Below, piece after piece: positions 45,028-52,814 of a stretch of 64,000 bases of DNA. The first letter of the stretch is position 1, and every line of letters starts with the position of its first letter. Source of the DNA: Skermanella sp. TT6 (GTDB taxonomy: Bacteria; Pseudomonadota; Alphaproteobacteria; Azospirillales; Azospirillaceae). The notes under the pieces are model-generated. The model ran no database searches and was not told where the DNA came from. It was given only the letters and a program-made list of their open reading frames with translations. The translations under genes and the position numbers were made by a program. The stretch is from assembly GCF_016653635.2 (NCBI RefSeq), contig NZ_CP067420.1, forward strand, positions 763,501 to 827,500. The letters are read 5' to 3'.

Positions 45028-46128
45028 TCACTCGATCACGATCTTCGGCGTGCCCCGCTGCGGCCCCGCGACCTTGGACCAGACCCTGGCCGCGATCTCG
45101 CGGTAGACCTTGGCGTGCTCGCTGTCGGGGCGGGACATGACGATCGGCTGGCCGTCGTCGCTGGTCTCGCGGATCGCGATGTCCAGCGGGACCTCGCCCA
45201 GGAAGTCCATGCCCAGCGCCTCGGCCTCGCGCCGGGCGCCGCCGTGGCTGAAGATGTCCGTGCGGTGGCCGCAGTTGGGGCAGCAGAAATAGCTCATGTT
45301 CTCGACGATGCCGAGCACCGGCACGTCGACCCGGCGGAACATGTTCAGCCCCTTGCGGGCGTCGAGCAACGCTATGTCCTGCGGGGTGGAGACGATCACC
45401 GCCCCCGCCAGCGGGACCTGCTGCGCCATGGTCAGCTGGGCGTCGCCGGTGCCGGGGGGCATGTCCACCACCAGGATGTCCAGCTCGCCCCAGGCGACGT
45501 CGCGCAGCATCTGCTGCAGCGCGCTCTGCACCATCGGCCCGCGCCAGATCATCGGCGTGTCCTCGGCGACCAGGAAGCCCATGGACATCACCTTGATGCC
45601 GTAGTTCTCCATCGGCTGGAGCGTCTTGCCGTCGGCCGAGTTGGGCTTGCCGGTGATCGCCATCATGCGCGGCATGCTGGGGCCGTAGATGTCGGCGTCG
45701 AGCAACCCGACTCGAAGGCCGTTCGCCTTCAGCCCGAGGGCGAGGTTGACCGACGTGGTGGATTTGCCGACGCCGCCCTTGCCCGACGCGACCGCGACAA
45801 TGGCGCGCACGCCGGGGACCAGCGCCTTGCCGCCCGCGGCGGGGGCCGCCGCCGGCCTGGAGGGGGCCGCGGGAGCCTCGCGGTGGGCGGTCAGGACCGC
45901 CGTCACCGAGGTGATTCCGGGGATCGCCTGCACCGCCTTTTCGGCCGCCTGGCGCAGCGGCTCCAGCTGCGGCCCGCGCTTCGGGTCCACTTCTATCGAA
46001 AAGCCGATGTTGGAATCCTTGACGACCAGCCCGGAAATCATGTTCAGACTCACGATGTCCGCCTGCCTGTCGGGATCGATCACGGTCCGCAGTGCGTCTA
46101 GTACCTGCGTCTCGGTAACCTGCGCCAT
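45028..46128 (-). CDS. apbC: Mrp/NBP35-type iron-sulfur cluster carrier ATPase (ApbC)
   Basis: 366 residues. ApbC/Mrp loads Fe-S clusters onto target proteins. The N-terminal MIP18-like domain (VLDALRTVIDPDRQADIVSL) is joined by an Ala/Pro linker (about 84-105) to a P-loop ATPase with the deviant Walker A ASGKGGVGKSTTSVN (about 113-127). The cluster-binding CPNCGH is preceded by NMSYFC. PPGTGDAQLT and MSMGFLVAED are further family marks. It stands alone on the minus strand. Confidence 0.94.
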   Translation of the reverse strand: MAQVTETQVLDALRTVIDPDRQADIVSLNMISGLVVKDSNIGFSIEVDPKRGPQLEPLRQAAEKAVQAIPGITSVTAVLTAHREAPAAPSRPAAAPAAGGKALVPGVRAIVAVASGKGGVGKSTTSVNLALGLKANGLRVGLLDADIYGPSMPRMMAITGKPNSADGKTLQPMENYGIKVMSMGFLVAEDTPMIWRGPMVQSALQQMLRDVAWGELDILVVDMPPGTGDAQLTMAQQVPLAGAVIVSTPQDIALLDARKGLNMFRRVDVPVLGIVENMSYFCCPNCGHRTDIFSHGGARREAEALGMDFLGEVPLDIAIRETSDDGQPIVMSRPDSEHAKVYREIAARVWSKVAGPQRGTPKIVIE

Positions 46129-46284
46129 GGTTGAAAACTCCGATCTTTTCCCAATATTGGCGGATAACTGTCAGCCCGGACGGCGCCGCGCCTACCGGCC
46201 GTTATAAGACCGGACCCGCGGCTTGGAAAGAGCCCGGAGTCCGACGTAAACGCGAGAGAATAAGAGAGAAAGGGACCGAGAGGC

Positions 46285-47478
46285 ATGCCTTGGAGCAATC
46301 AGGGAGGGGGCGGTGGTGGCCCCTGGGGTCCGCCGCCCGGCACCGGGGGCGGAAACAACCCGTGGGGCAGGCCCGGCGGGTCCGGCGGCGGCGGTCCCCA
46401 ACCGCCCGATCTCGAGGATCTGCTCCGCAAGGGACAGGACCGGTTCCGCCGGGTGATGCCGGGTGGGTTCGGCAGCGGCAAGGGGATCGCCATCGCGGCC
46501 GCGGTCGTCGTGCTGATCTGGCTGTTCAGCGGCGTCTATCGGGTCGAGGCCGACGAGCAGGGCGTCGTCATGCGGTTCGGCGAATGGGTCCGGACGGAAC
46601 AGCCCGGCCTGCGCTACCACATCCCGGCCCCGATCGAGACCGCCCTGACGCCCAAGGTCACCCGCGTCAACCGCATCGAGATCGGCTTCCGGTCCGGTGT
46701 CGGCGACGGCCGGCGGGCGGGCGGCGATCGCGACGTGGCCGACGAGAGCCTGATGCTCACCGGTGACGAGAACATCATCGACATCGACTTCACCGTCCTG
46801 TGGGTGATCAAGGACGCCGGCCAGTACCTGTTCAAGATCCGCGATCCCGAGACCACCGTGAAGAAGGCCGCGGAGAGCGCCATGCGCGAGGTGATCGGGC
46901 GCACCGACATCCAGCCGGCCCTGACCGAGGCCCGGCAGGAGATCGAGAACAGCACCCGCCAGCTGCTCCAGACCATGCTCGACGACTACGAGGCGGGCAT
47001 CGAGATCACCCAGATCCAGCTGCAGAAAGTCGACCCGCCGGCCCCCGTGGTCGACGCCTTCAACGACGTGCAGCGCGCCCGCGCCGACCGCGAGCGGTTG
47101 CGGAACGAGGCCGAGGCGTACCGAAACGACATCATCCCGCGCGCCCGAGGCGAGGCCGAGCGGCTGATCCAGGAGGCCTCCGCGTACCGCGAGCAGACCG
47201 TCAGCCTGGCCCAGGGTGACGCCCAGCGCTTCCTGTCGGTCTACGACGCCTATTCGGGCGCCCGCGAAGTCACGGCCCGCCGGATGTACCTGGAGACAAT
47301 GGAGCAGGTCCTGCGCGGCACCAACAAGGTGATCATCGACGGAAACGGCAACGGCGAGAACGGCGGCGCCAATGGCGTCGTGCCCTACCTGCCCCTGACC
47401 GAGCTGCAGCGCATGCAGCGGCCCGCGGCGGCGCCGGCTCCCAATTCCGCTCCCGGCCCCACCCGTACGGCGCAGTGA
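46285..47478 (+). CDS. hflK: FtsH protease modulator HflK
   Basis: 397 residues. HflK and HflC form a large membrane cage around FtsH in the inner membrane. The N-terminal about 65 residues are Gly/Pro-rich (a family trait), then one membrane helix (IAIAAAVVVLIWLFSGVYRV) and the SPFH/band-7 domain starting EADEQGVVMRFGEWVRTEQP. A long coiled coil (DVQRARADRERLRNEAEAYR) and a Pro/Ala-rich tail follow. It is 11 bases upstream of hflC. No hfq/hflX is adjacent, unlike E. coli. Confidence 0.95.
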   Translation: MPWSNQGGGGGGPWGPPPGTGGGNNPWGRPGGSGGGGPQPPDLEDLLRKGQDRFRRVMPGGFGSGKGIAIAAAVVVLIWLFSGVYRVEADEQGVVMRFGEWVRTEQPGLRYHIPAPIETALTPKVTRVNRIEIGFRSGVGDGRRAGGDRDVADESLMLTGDENIIDIDFTVLWVIKDAGQYLFKIRDPETTVKKAAESAMREVIGRTDIQPALTEARQEIENSTRQLLQTMLDDYEAGIEITQIQLQKVDPPAPVVDAFNDVQRARADRERLRNEAEAYRNDIIPRARGEAERLIQEASAYREQTVSLAQGDAQRFLSVYDAYSGAREVTARRMYLETMEQVLRGTNKVIIDGNGNGENGGANGVVPYLPLTELQRMQRPAAAPAPNSAPGPTRTAQ

Positions 47479-47489
47479 GGAGCTGAGAC

Positions 47490-48500
47490 ATGAACAAGAA
47501 TCTCGCGATCGTCGGCATCGTCGTCGTGGTCCTCGGCATCCTCGCGTCGGCCAGCCTGTTCACCGTCAACGAGACCCAGCAGGCGCTGGTGCTCCAGTTC
47601 GGCGAACCGCGCCGGGTCATCCAGGAGCCGGGCCTGAAGGCCAAGGTCCCGTTCATCCAGAACGTGGTCCTGTACGACCGGCGCGTGCTCGACGTCGATC
47701 CGCCGGTCGAGCAGGTCATCCTGGCCGACCAGAAGCGCCTCGACGTGGACGCCTTCGCCCGCTACCGGATCACCGATCCCCTGCGCTTCTTCCAGTCCGT
47801 CGGGTCCGAGCAGGTGCTGGAGCAGCGGCTGAGCACCGTGGTCGTCTCGGCGCTCCGCCGCGTGCTCGGCAATGTCACCGTGCTGTCGATCCTGTCGGAC
47901 GAGCGTGCCCGCGTGATGACCGACATCCGCGACCAGGTCAACGGCGAGGCCCAGCGCTTCGGCATCGAGGTGGTGGACGTCCGCATCCGCCGCGCCGACC
48001 TGCCGGAGGAGACCAGCCAGTCGATCTTCGCCCGCATGCGGTCGGAACGTGAGCGCGAAGCCGCCGAGTTCCGCGCGCAGGGCCAGGAGCAGGCCCAGCA
48101 GATCCGCTCCCGGGCGGAACGCGAGCGGACCGTCATCCTCGCCGAGGCGCAACGCGACGCGCAGGTGCTCCGAGGCGAGGGCGACAACCAGGCGTTCCGA
48201 ATCATCGCGGAAGCGACCGGCCGCGACGCCGAGTTCTACTCGTTCTACCGGACGCTCCAGGCCTACCGCGACAGCCTGCGCAACGAGGACACCACCATGG
48301 TGCTCTCGCCGTCGGGCGATTTCTTCAAGTATTTCGGCAACCTGGCCGGTGCGCCGGCCGGTGCGCCGGGTGCTCCCGGCGGCGCTCCCAACGGCACCCC
48401 CGGCGCTGCGGGCGGTCCGCCGGCGGCACAGATCAGCCCGCCGCCTCCGTCTGCCACCCAGGGCGCCGAGAACGTCCAGCCGGGCGGCGCGGCGAACTGA
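47490..48500 (+). CDS. hflC: FtsH protease modulator HflC
   Basis: 336 residues. Partner of HflK. An N-terminal membrane helix (AIVGIVVVVLGILASASLFT), then the SPFH domain with NETQQALVLQFGEPRRVIQE and DQKRLDVDAFARYRITDPLR, then a coiled coil and the C-terminal FYSFYRTLQAYRDSLRNEDT segment where HflC pairs with HflK. The last about 50 residues form a low-complexity Ala/Pro/Gly tail (APAGAPGAPGGAPNGTPGAA), longer than in E. coli. Confidence 0.95.
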   Translation: MNKNLAIVGIVVVVLGILASASLFTVNETQQALVLQFGEPRRVIQEPGLKAKVPFIQNVVLYDRRVLDVDPPVEQVILADQKRLDVDAFARYRITDPLRFFQSVGSEQVLEQRLSTVVVSALRRVLGNVTVLSILSDERARVMTDIRDQVNGEAQRFGIEVVDVRIRRADLPEETSQSIFARMRSEREREAAEFRAQGQEQAQQIRSRAERERTVILAEAQRDAQVLRGEGDNQAFRIIAEATGRDAEFYSFYRTLQAYRDSLRNEDTTMVLSPSGDFFKYFGNLAGAPAGAPGAPGGAPNGTPGAAGGPPAAQISPPPPSATQGAENVQPGGAAN

Positions 48501-48516
48501 CAACCCCGCACGACCC

Positions 48517-48547
48517 GGGCCGGCACCCACCTGACGGGTGCCGGCCC
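48517..48547 (+). terminator. hairpin terminator after hflC
   Basis: A 12-bp perfect stem (48517-48528 with 48536-48547, 7-base loop) starts 17 bases after the hflC stop, followed by GTTCCTT. The U-tract is poor. Confidence 0.6.
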
Positions 48548-48618
48548 GTTCCTTCCATGGACTTCCGTCGCGGCGCCGGATCGGCGTGCCGCGGCGCCCT
48601 CTCCTTCAAGGCATCGCG

Positions 48619-48807
48619 TTGACCACTGAACTGCTGACGGCGCTGGCTCTCGTGCTCGTGCTCGAGGGCATCGCCTATGCCCTCTTTCCCGACCTGATGC
48701 GCCGCATGCTGGCGATCGCCCTGATGACCCCCGTGGGCCAGTTGCGCATCGCCGGCCTGATCGCGGCGATCAGCGGGGTGGGGCTGGTCTGGCTGTTGCG
48801 GGGATGA
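48619..48807 (+). CDS. DUF2065 small membrane protein
   Basis: 62 residues if started at TTG 48619, with AAGG at 7 bases; the longer open frame from 48538 overlaps the hflC terminator. Two membrane helices (ELLTALALVLVLEGIAYALF and IAGLIAAISGVGLVWLLRG) flank the DUF2065 centre PDLMRRMLAIALMTPVGQLR. DUF2065 proteins are commonly found next to hflKC and deg-type protease genes, as here. Function unknown; perhaps a small regulator of the membrane protease complex (inference). Confidence 0.82.
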   Translation: MTTELLTALALVLVLEGIAYALFPDLMRRMLAIALMTPVGQLRIAGLIAAISGVGLVWLLRG

Positions 48808-48864
48808 CCGGAGCCGGCGTCCCCGCCGGAGCGCAGATCCTTCGGCCGATGCCCATGCAATGCC

Positions 48865-48894
48865 TTACTTTCCCACCGCAAGAGCGTTTATTAT
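48865..48894 (+). promoter_or_regulatory. possible promoter of the Deg protease gene
   Basis: TTACTT (48865-48870) and TATTAT (48889-48894) are 18 bases apart in an AT-richer patch. Start expected near 48901, about 185 bases before the ATG at 49087. Confidence 0.4.
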
Positions 48895-49086
48895 CCGCGC
48901 TGACGGCATGACCCGGACTGGCCGTTGCCGGTCCGCGCGTACATATCGGCTGACACCGGCGATCGGCTGCGGTGCCCCTGGACGGGCGCGCGGCGGCGCG
49001 GGCGGTGGCATAATCGAAGCAAGGAGAGAGCTTCCGTGACGAACAGTGCTCGAAGGAATGCCGCAGCGAATGCCGGAGGAGACGCC

Positions 49087-50607
49087 ATGGCGACAGACAG
49101 CGGGCGGCGGCGCCCGGCCTGGTTCAGGCCCGCCTTGATCAGGTTCGCCGCCGGACTGCCGGTGATCGCGGCTCTGCTATTCGCCTTCCCCGACATGGCC
49201 CACGCCCAGGGCCGCGCGAACGCTCCGGAGAGTTTCGCCGACCTGGCGCAGAAGCTGCTTCCCGCAGTCGTGAACATCTCGACCACGCAGAATATTCCGG
49301 AACGCCGCGGCGCCGGCCCGCGCCCCGGCCCCGAGATGCCGCAGTTCCCGCCCGGCTCCCCCTTCGAGGAGTTCTTCCGCGACTTCTTCGACCGCCAGGG
49401 GCGCGAGCAGAACGCGCCGCCGCGCCGTGCCACCTCGCTCGGCTCGGGCTTCGTGATCGACGCCGAGGGCCTGGTGGTGACCAACAACCACGTGATCCAG
49501 GACGCCGACGAGATCAACGTCATCCTTCAGGACGACACCAACCTGAAGGCCGAGCTGGTCGGCCGGGATCCGAAGACCGACCTGGCGCTGCTGCGCGTCA
49601 AGACCGACCGCAAGCTGACGGCGGTCACCTTCGGCGACAGCGACGCGATGCGGGTCGGCGACTGGGTGCTGGCGATCGGCAACCCGTTCGGCCTGGGCGG
49701 CAGCGTGACCGCCGGCATCATCTCGGCCCGCGCCCGCGACATCAACGCCGGCCCCTATGACGATTTCCTCCAGACCGACGCCTCGATCAACCGCGGCAAC
49801 TCCGGCGGTCCCATGTTCAACATGAGGGGCGAGGTGATCGGCATCAACACGGCCATCTTCTCGCCGTCCGGCGGCTCGGTCGGCATCGGCTTCGCGATCC
49901 CCTCGACGCTGGCCCGCAGCGTCGTCGCCCAGCTCAAGGATTTCGGCCGCACCCGGCGCGGCTGGCTCGGCGTCCGCATCCAGGGCGTCACGCCCGAGAT
50001 CGCCGAAAGCCTGGGGCTCCGCTCCGCCACCGGCGCGCTGGTCGCCAGCGTGACCCCGAACGGCCCGGCCGCCGAGGCCGGCATCCAGGCCGGCGACGTC
50101 ATCCTGACCTTCGACGGCAAGGAAGTGAACGAGATGCGCCGCCTGCCGCGGGTCGTCGCCGAGACCGGCGTGGAGGAACAGGTGCCGGTCAAGCTGTGGC
50201 GCCGCGGCCAGGAACAGACGGTCCGGGTCAAGGTCGGCGAACTCGAGGCCGCGGAGGAGTCCGGCATACTGGCCGCGGTCCCCGACGAACCGGCGCCGAC
50301 CGCTCCGGAGTCCGTCGAGGCGCTGGGCCTGAAGCTGACCGGCATCACGCCCGAGCTGCGCCAGCAGTTCGACATCAACGAGCAGCTTCGCGGCGTCCTG
50401 GTCACCGAGGTCGCCGGCAACAGCAGCGCCGCGGAGAAGGACCTGCGTCCCGGCGACGTGATCGTCGAGGTCGGCCAGGAGGAGGTCTCCACGCCCCAGG
50501 ACGTCGCCGCCAAGGTCAAGGCCGCCAAGGACGCGAACCGCAAGACCGTGCTGCTCCTGATCGACCGCCGCGGCGACCTGCGCTTCGTGGCGCTCAACGT
50601 GAGCTGA
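49087..50607 (+). CDS. degP: Deg/HtrA family periplasmic serine protease
   Basis: 506 residues from ATG 49087 (GGAGGAGACGCC upstream); GTG 49036 with AGGAGAG is an alternative adding 17 residues. A signal peptide ends near residue 40 (DMAHAQG). The trypsin-like domain has the triad His135 (TNNHVIQD), Asp165 (KTDLALL) and Ser239 (RGNSGGPMF). Two PDZ domains follow (starting RRGWLGVRIQGVTPEIAESL and VEALGLKLTGITPELRQQF). It degrades or refolds misfolded envelope proteins. A Gly/Pro-rich loop (ERRGAGPRPGPEMPQFPPG) corresponds to the LA loop. Confidence 0.94.
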   Translation: MATDSGRRRPAWFRPALIRFAAGLPVIAALLFAFPDMAHAQGRANAPESFADLAQKLLPAVVNISTTQNIPERRGAGPRPGPEMPQFPPGSPFEEFFRDFFDRQGREQNAPPRRATSLGSGFVIDAEGLVVTNNHVIQDADEINVILQDDTNLKAELVGRDPKTDLALLRVKTDRKLTAVTFGDSDAMRVGDWVLAIGNPFGLGGSVTAGIISARARDINAGPYDDFLQTDASINRGNSGGPMFNMRGEVIGINTAIFSPSGGSVGIGFAIPSTLARSVVAQLKDFGRTRRGWLGVRIQGVTPEIAESLGLRSATGALVASVTPNGPAAEAGIQAGDVILTFDGKEVNEMRRLPRVVAETGVEEQVPVKLWRRGQEQTVRVKVGELEAAEESGILAAVPDEPAPTAPESVEALGLKLTGITPELRQQFDINEQLRGVLVTEVAGNSSAAEKDLRPGDVIVEVGQEEVSTPQDVAAKVKAAKDANRKTVLLLIDRRGDLRFVALNVS

Positions 50608-50762
50608 CGCCCAACGCCCTCTTCACGGGGAGGGGCGGCGTCCCGCCGCCCAAGGTGCGCGGGACGCGCACCCTCCCATGGGGGCGGCAAAGCGAGGCAT
50701 TGCCGGAGGGCGTGATGGCTGGAAGTCGAGGTGGCGCTGGCCGGTCGCTTCCAGCGGGGCCT

Positions 50763-51017
50763 TCACGATTTGAACAGGTCCGGAAGACTCCGGGCGCCAT
50801 GCAGGACACGGACGATAAGGACGCCGTCGTCCCGAGAGCGGTAGAAAATCAGGTATTTACCGAACGGGAACATGCGGATTTCCCTGCCTAAATCGTCCCG
50901 CTCTCGGCCCAGCAGTGGGCTTTTCGCCAATGTTTTGAATGTTTCGCGCACACCCGAAACGAACTGTTCTGCCATGCGCGGGCTGTCCTTGGCGATGTAA
51001 GCACCGCCACCTGCCAC
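50763..51017 (-). CDS. parE: ParE/RelE-type toxin, N-terminus apparently frameshifted
   Basis: The open frame gives 84 residues from GTG 51017, too short at the front for ParE (about 95). The visible part is typical: AYIAKDSPRMAEQFVSGVRE, LAKSPLLGRERDDLGREIRM, FGKYLIFYRSRDDGVLIVRV and LHGARSL. Upstream, the natural start would be ATG 51049, three bases after the antitoxin stop and with AGTAAGG before it. From there the family frame (IRSRRAIEDVAGGG) is reached only if one base is added after ATGCC. So the gene is either inactivated by a one-base deletion, misread in sequencing, or translated from GTG as a shortened protein. Confidence 0.75.
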   Translation of the reverse strand: MAGGGAYIAKDSPRMAEQFVSGVRETFKTLAKSPLLGRERDDLGREIRMFPFGKYLIFYRSRDDGVLIVRVLHGARSLPDLFKS

Positions 51018-51051
51018 GTCCTCGATCGCGCGACGCGAACGGATGGCATCC

Positions 51052-51315
51052 TTACTCGGCTCTATCGTCGATTATCCGCTGGATCTCGGCGAAGGCTTCG
51101 GCCTCGTCCAGAACCTTCCCTGCTTCGAGGTCCGCCAGTCCCTCCCGTACCTTGGCGCGGATTTCAAGGAACTCGGCCGCGTCCTCTGCGGACAGTTTCC
51201 GGATATGGACGGCGTAGATCGCCCCTGCCTCTCCACCGTCCAGCGCGGCGGACAGCTCTGGCGGCAACCTGTCTACCGGAAACGCAAGTCTCGCATCTTC
51301 CCGCATGACCGACAT
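51052..51315 (-). CDS. parD: antitoxin of a ParDE/RelBE-type module
   Basis: 87 residues (a second ATG at 51306 is possible). The C-terminal helix KVREGLADLEAGKVLDEAEA is the usual toxin-binding region of ParD/RelB-type antitoxins, but the N-terminal half (ARLAFPVDRLPPELSAALD) is not a clear ribbon-helix-helix. It is followed immediately by the damaged-looking toxin gene. The pair lies between the Deg protease and tRNA-Lys. Confidence 0.75.
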   Translation of the reverse strand: MSVMREDARLAFPVDRLPPELSAALDGGEAGAIYAVHIRKLSAEDAAEFLEIRAKVREGLADLEAGKVLDEAEAFAEIQRIIDDRAE

Positions 51316-51424
51316 CTTCCCTGCTCACGGCCGCAGTCTACACAAGCGAGATCCCCTGTGGAACATGCAGCGGATGCCGAACCGGAAGCAGCGACCACGC
51401 CGACGGTGACTCGAAAAAGCGAAA

Positions 51425-51451
51425 GCCCCGGAAAGCGTCGCTTTCCAGGGC
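51425..51451 (-). terminator. terminator downstream of tRNA-Lys
   Basis: An 11-12-bp stem with one mismatch (51425-51436 with 51440-51451) is followed on the minus strand by TTTCGCTTTTTC. It starts about 10 bases beyond the tRNA 3' end. Confidence 0.7.
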
Positions 51452-51461
51452 CTTCAAAATT

Positions 51462-51537
<76 letters not shown>

Positions 51538-51662
51538 GCAATGTCCGCCGCAGCGTTCCGTCCGTTTCCGTCCGGTGTTCGGCGACGAGGGGTAGATAGC
51601 AAAGCGGACCCCCCTTGTCGATGCCAAAAAACCGCTTCCATGACAGTTTTTTACCAGACCCG

Positions 51663-52814
51663 TCAAAGCTCTCCGGCCAGCGTCCGGCGGGTGATCCGGA
51701 CGTCGCGGTGGATATAGACCGACATCACCAGCCCGAAGCCGAACAGCACCGTCAGCATGGCCGTGCCGCCGTAGGAGATCAGGGGCAGGGGGATGCCGAC
51801 CACGGGGATCAGGCCCATCACCATGGCGATGTTGATGAAGACGTAGAGGAACAGGTTGGTGGAAACGCCCAGGCCCACCAGCCGGCCGAACTGGTTGCGG
51901 CAGCGGAGCGCGATGATGACGCCGTAGGCGATCAGAAGACTGTAGAGCAGCAGCAGCCCGGTGCCGCCGATCATGCCCAGTTCCTCCGCCAGCATCGTGA
52001 AGATGAAGTCGGTCTGCTTCTCCGGCAGGAAGTTCAGGTGGCTCTGGCTGCCCATCATGTAGCCCTTGCCGACCACGCCGCCTGACCCCAGCGCGATCTT
52101 GGACTGGGTGATGTGGTAGCCGGCGCCCAGCGGATCGTTCTCCGGGTTCAGGAAGATAAGCACCCGGTTCTTCTGGTAGTCGTGCAGGAACTGCCACGCG
52201 ACCGGGATCGAGGCGGCGCCGCCCGCGATGATCACGGCGAACTTCCACAGCCGGACGCCGACCAGGAAGAAGATCGCGCCGCCGACCATCATGACCATCA
52301 GCGCGGTACCCAGGTCCGGCTGCTTCATCACCAGCCCGACCGGGGCCAGCACCATCAGCAGCGGCACGATCAGGAAGGTGGGCCGACCGACCTCCTCCAG
52401 CGAGGCGGCATGGAAGTAGCGGGCGAGCGCCAGCACGATCGCGATCTTCATGATCTCCGACGGCTGGATCTGGATGATGCCCAGGTCGATCCAGCGCTGC
52501 GCCCCCATGCCGATCTCGCCGACGATCTCGACCGCGATCAGCAGCACCAGGGCCACGCCGTAGATCGGATAGGACAGGCGGAGCCACAGCCGCAGGTCGA
52601 TCAGCCCAACCGCCACCATCACGCAGATGCCCGCGCCGAACCGGACCGCCTGGCGGGAGGCCCAGGGATCGACGCTGCCGTTGGCCGCCGAATAGAGCAT
52701 GGCCCAGCCGACCGAGGCGATGGCCGTCAGCAGCAGGATCAGCTTCCAATTGATCTGCCACAGCTTTTCGCCCAGCGTCAGTTCCGGCTGGTGGCCCAGG
52801 AAGTCGCCGTTCAT
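51663..52814 (-). CDS. rodA: rod-shape peptidoglycan polymerase RodA
   Basis: 383 residues from ATG 52814, overlapping the mrdA stop (ATGA). SEDS-family glycosyltransferase that polymerises lipid II for cell elongation together with PBP2. About ten membrane helices. SEDS marks: GAQRWIDLGIIQIQPSEIMK, MKQPDLGTALMVMMVGGAIF, YHITQSKIALGSGGVVGKGY, FLPEKQTDFIFTMLAEELG and IPLPLISYGGTAML. Last gene of the mreBCD-mrdA-rodA operon. Confidence 0.96.
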   Translation of the reverse strand: MNGDFLGHQPELTLGEKLWQINWKLILLLTAIASVGWAMLYSAANGSVDPWASRQAVRFGAGICVMVAVGLIDLRLWLRLSYPIYGVALVLLIAVEIVGEIGMGAQRWIDLGIIQIQPSEIMKIAIVLALARYFHAASLEEVGRPTFLIVPLLMVLAPVGLVMKQPDLGTALMVMMVGGAIFFLVGVRLWKFAVIIAGGAASIPVAWQFLHDYQKNRVLIFLNPENDPLGAGYHITQSKIALGSGGVVGKGYMMGSQSHLNFLPEKQTDFIFTMLAEELGMIGGTGLLLLYSLLIAYGVIIALRCRNQFGRLVGLGVSTNLFLYVFINIAMVMGLIPVVGIPLPLISYGGTAMLTVLFGFGLVMSVYIHRDVRITRRTLAGEL

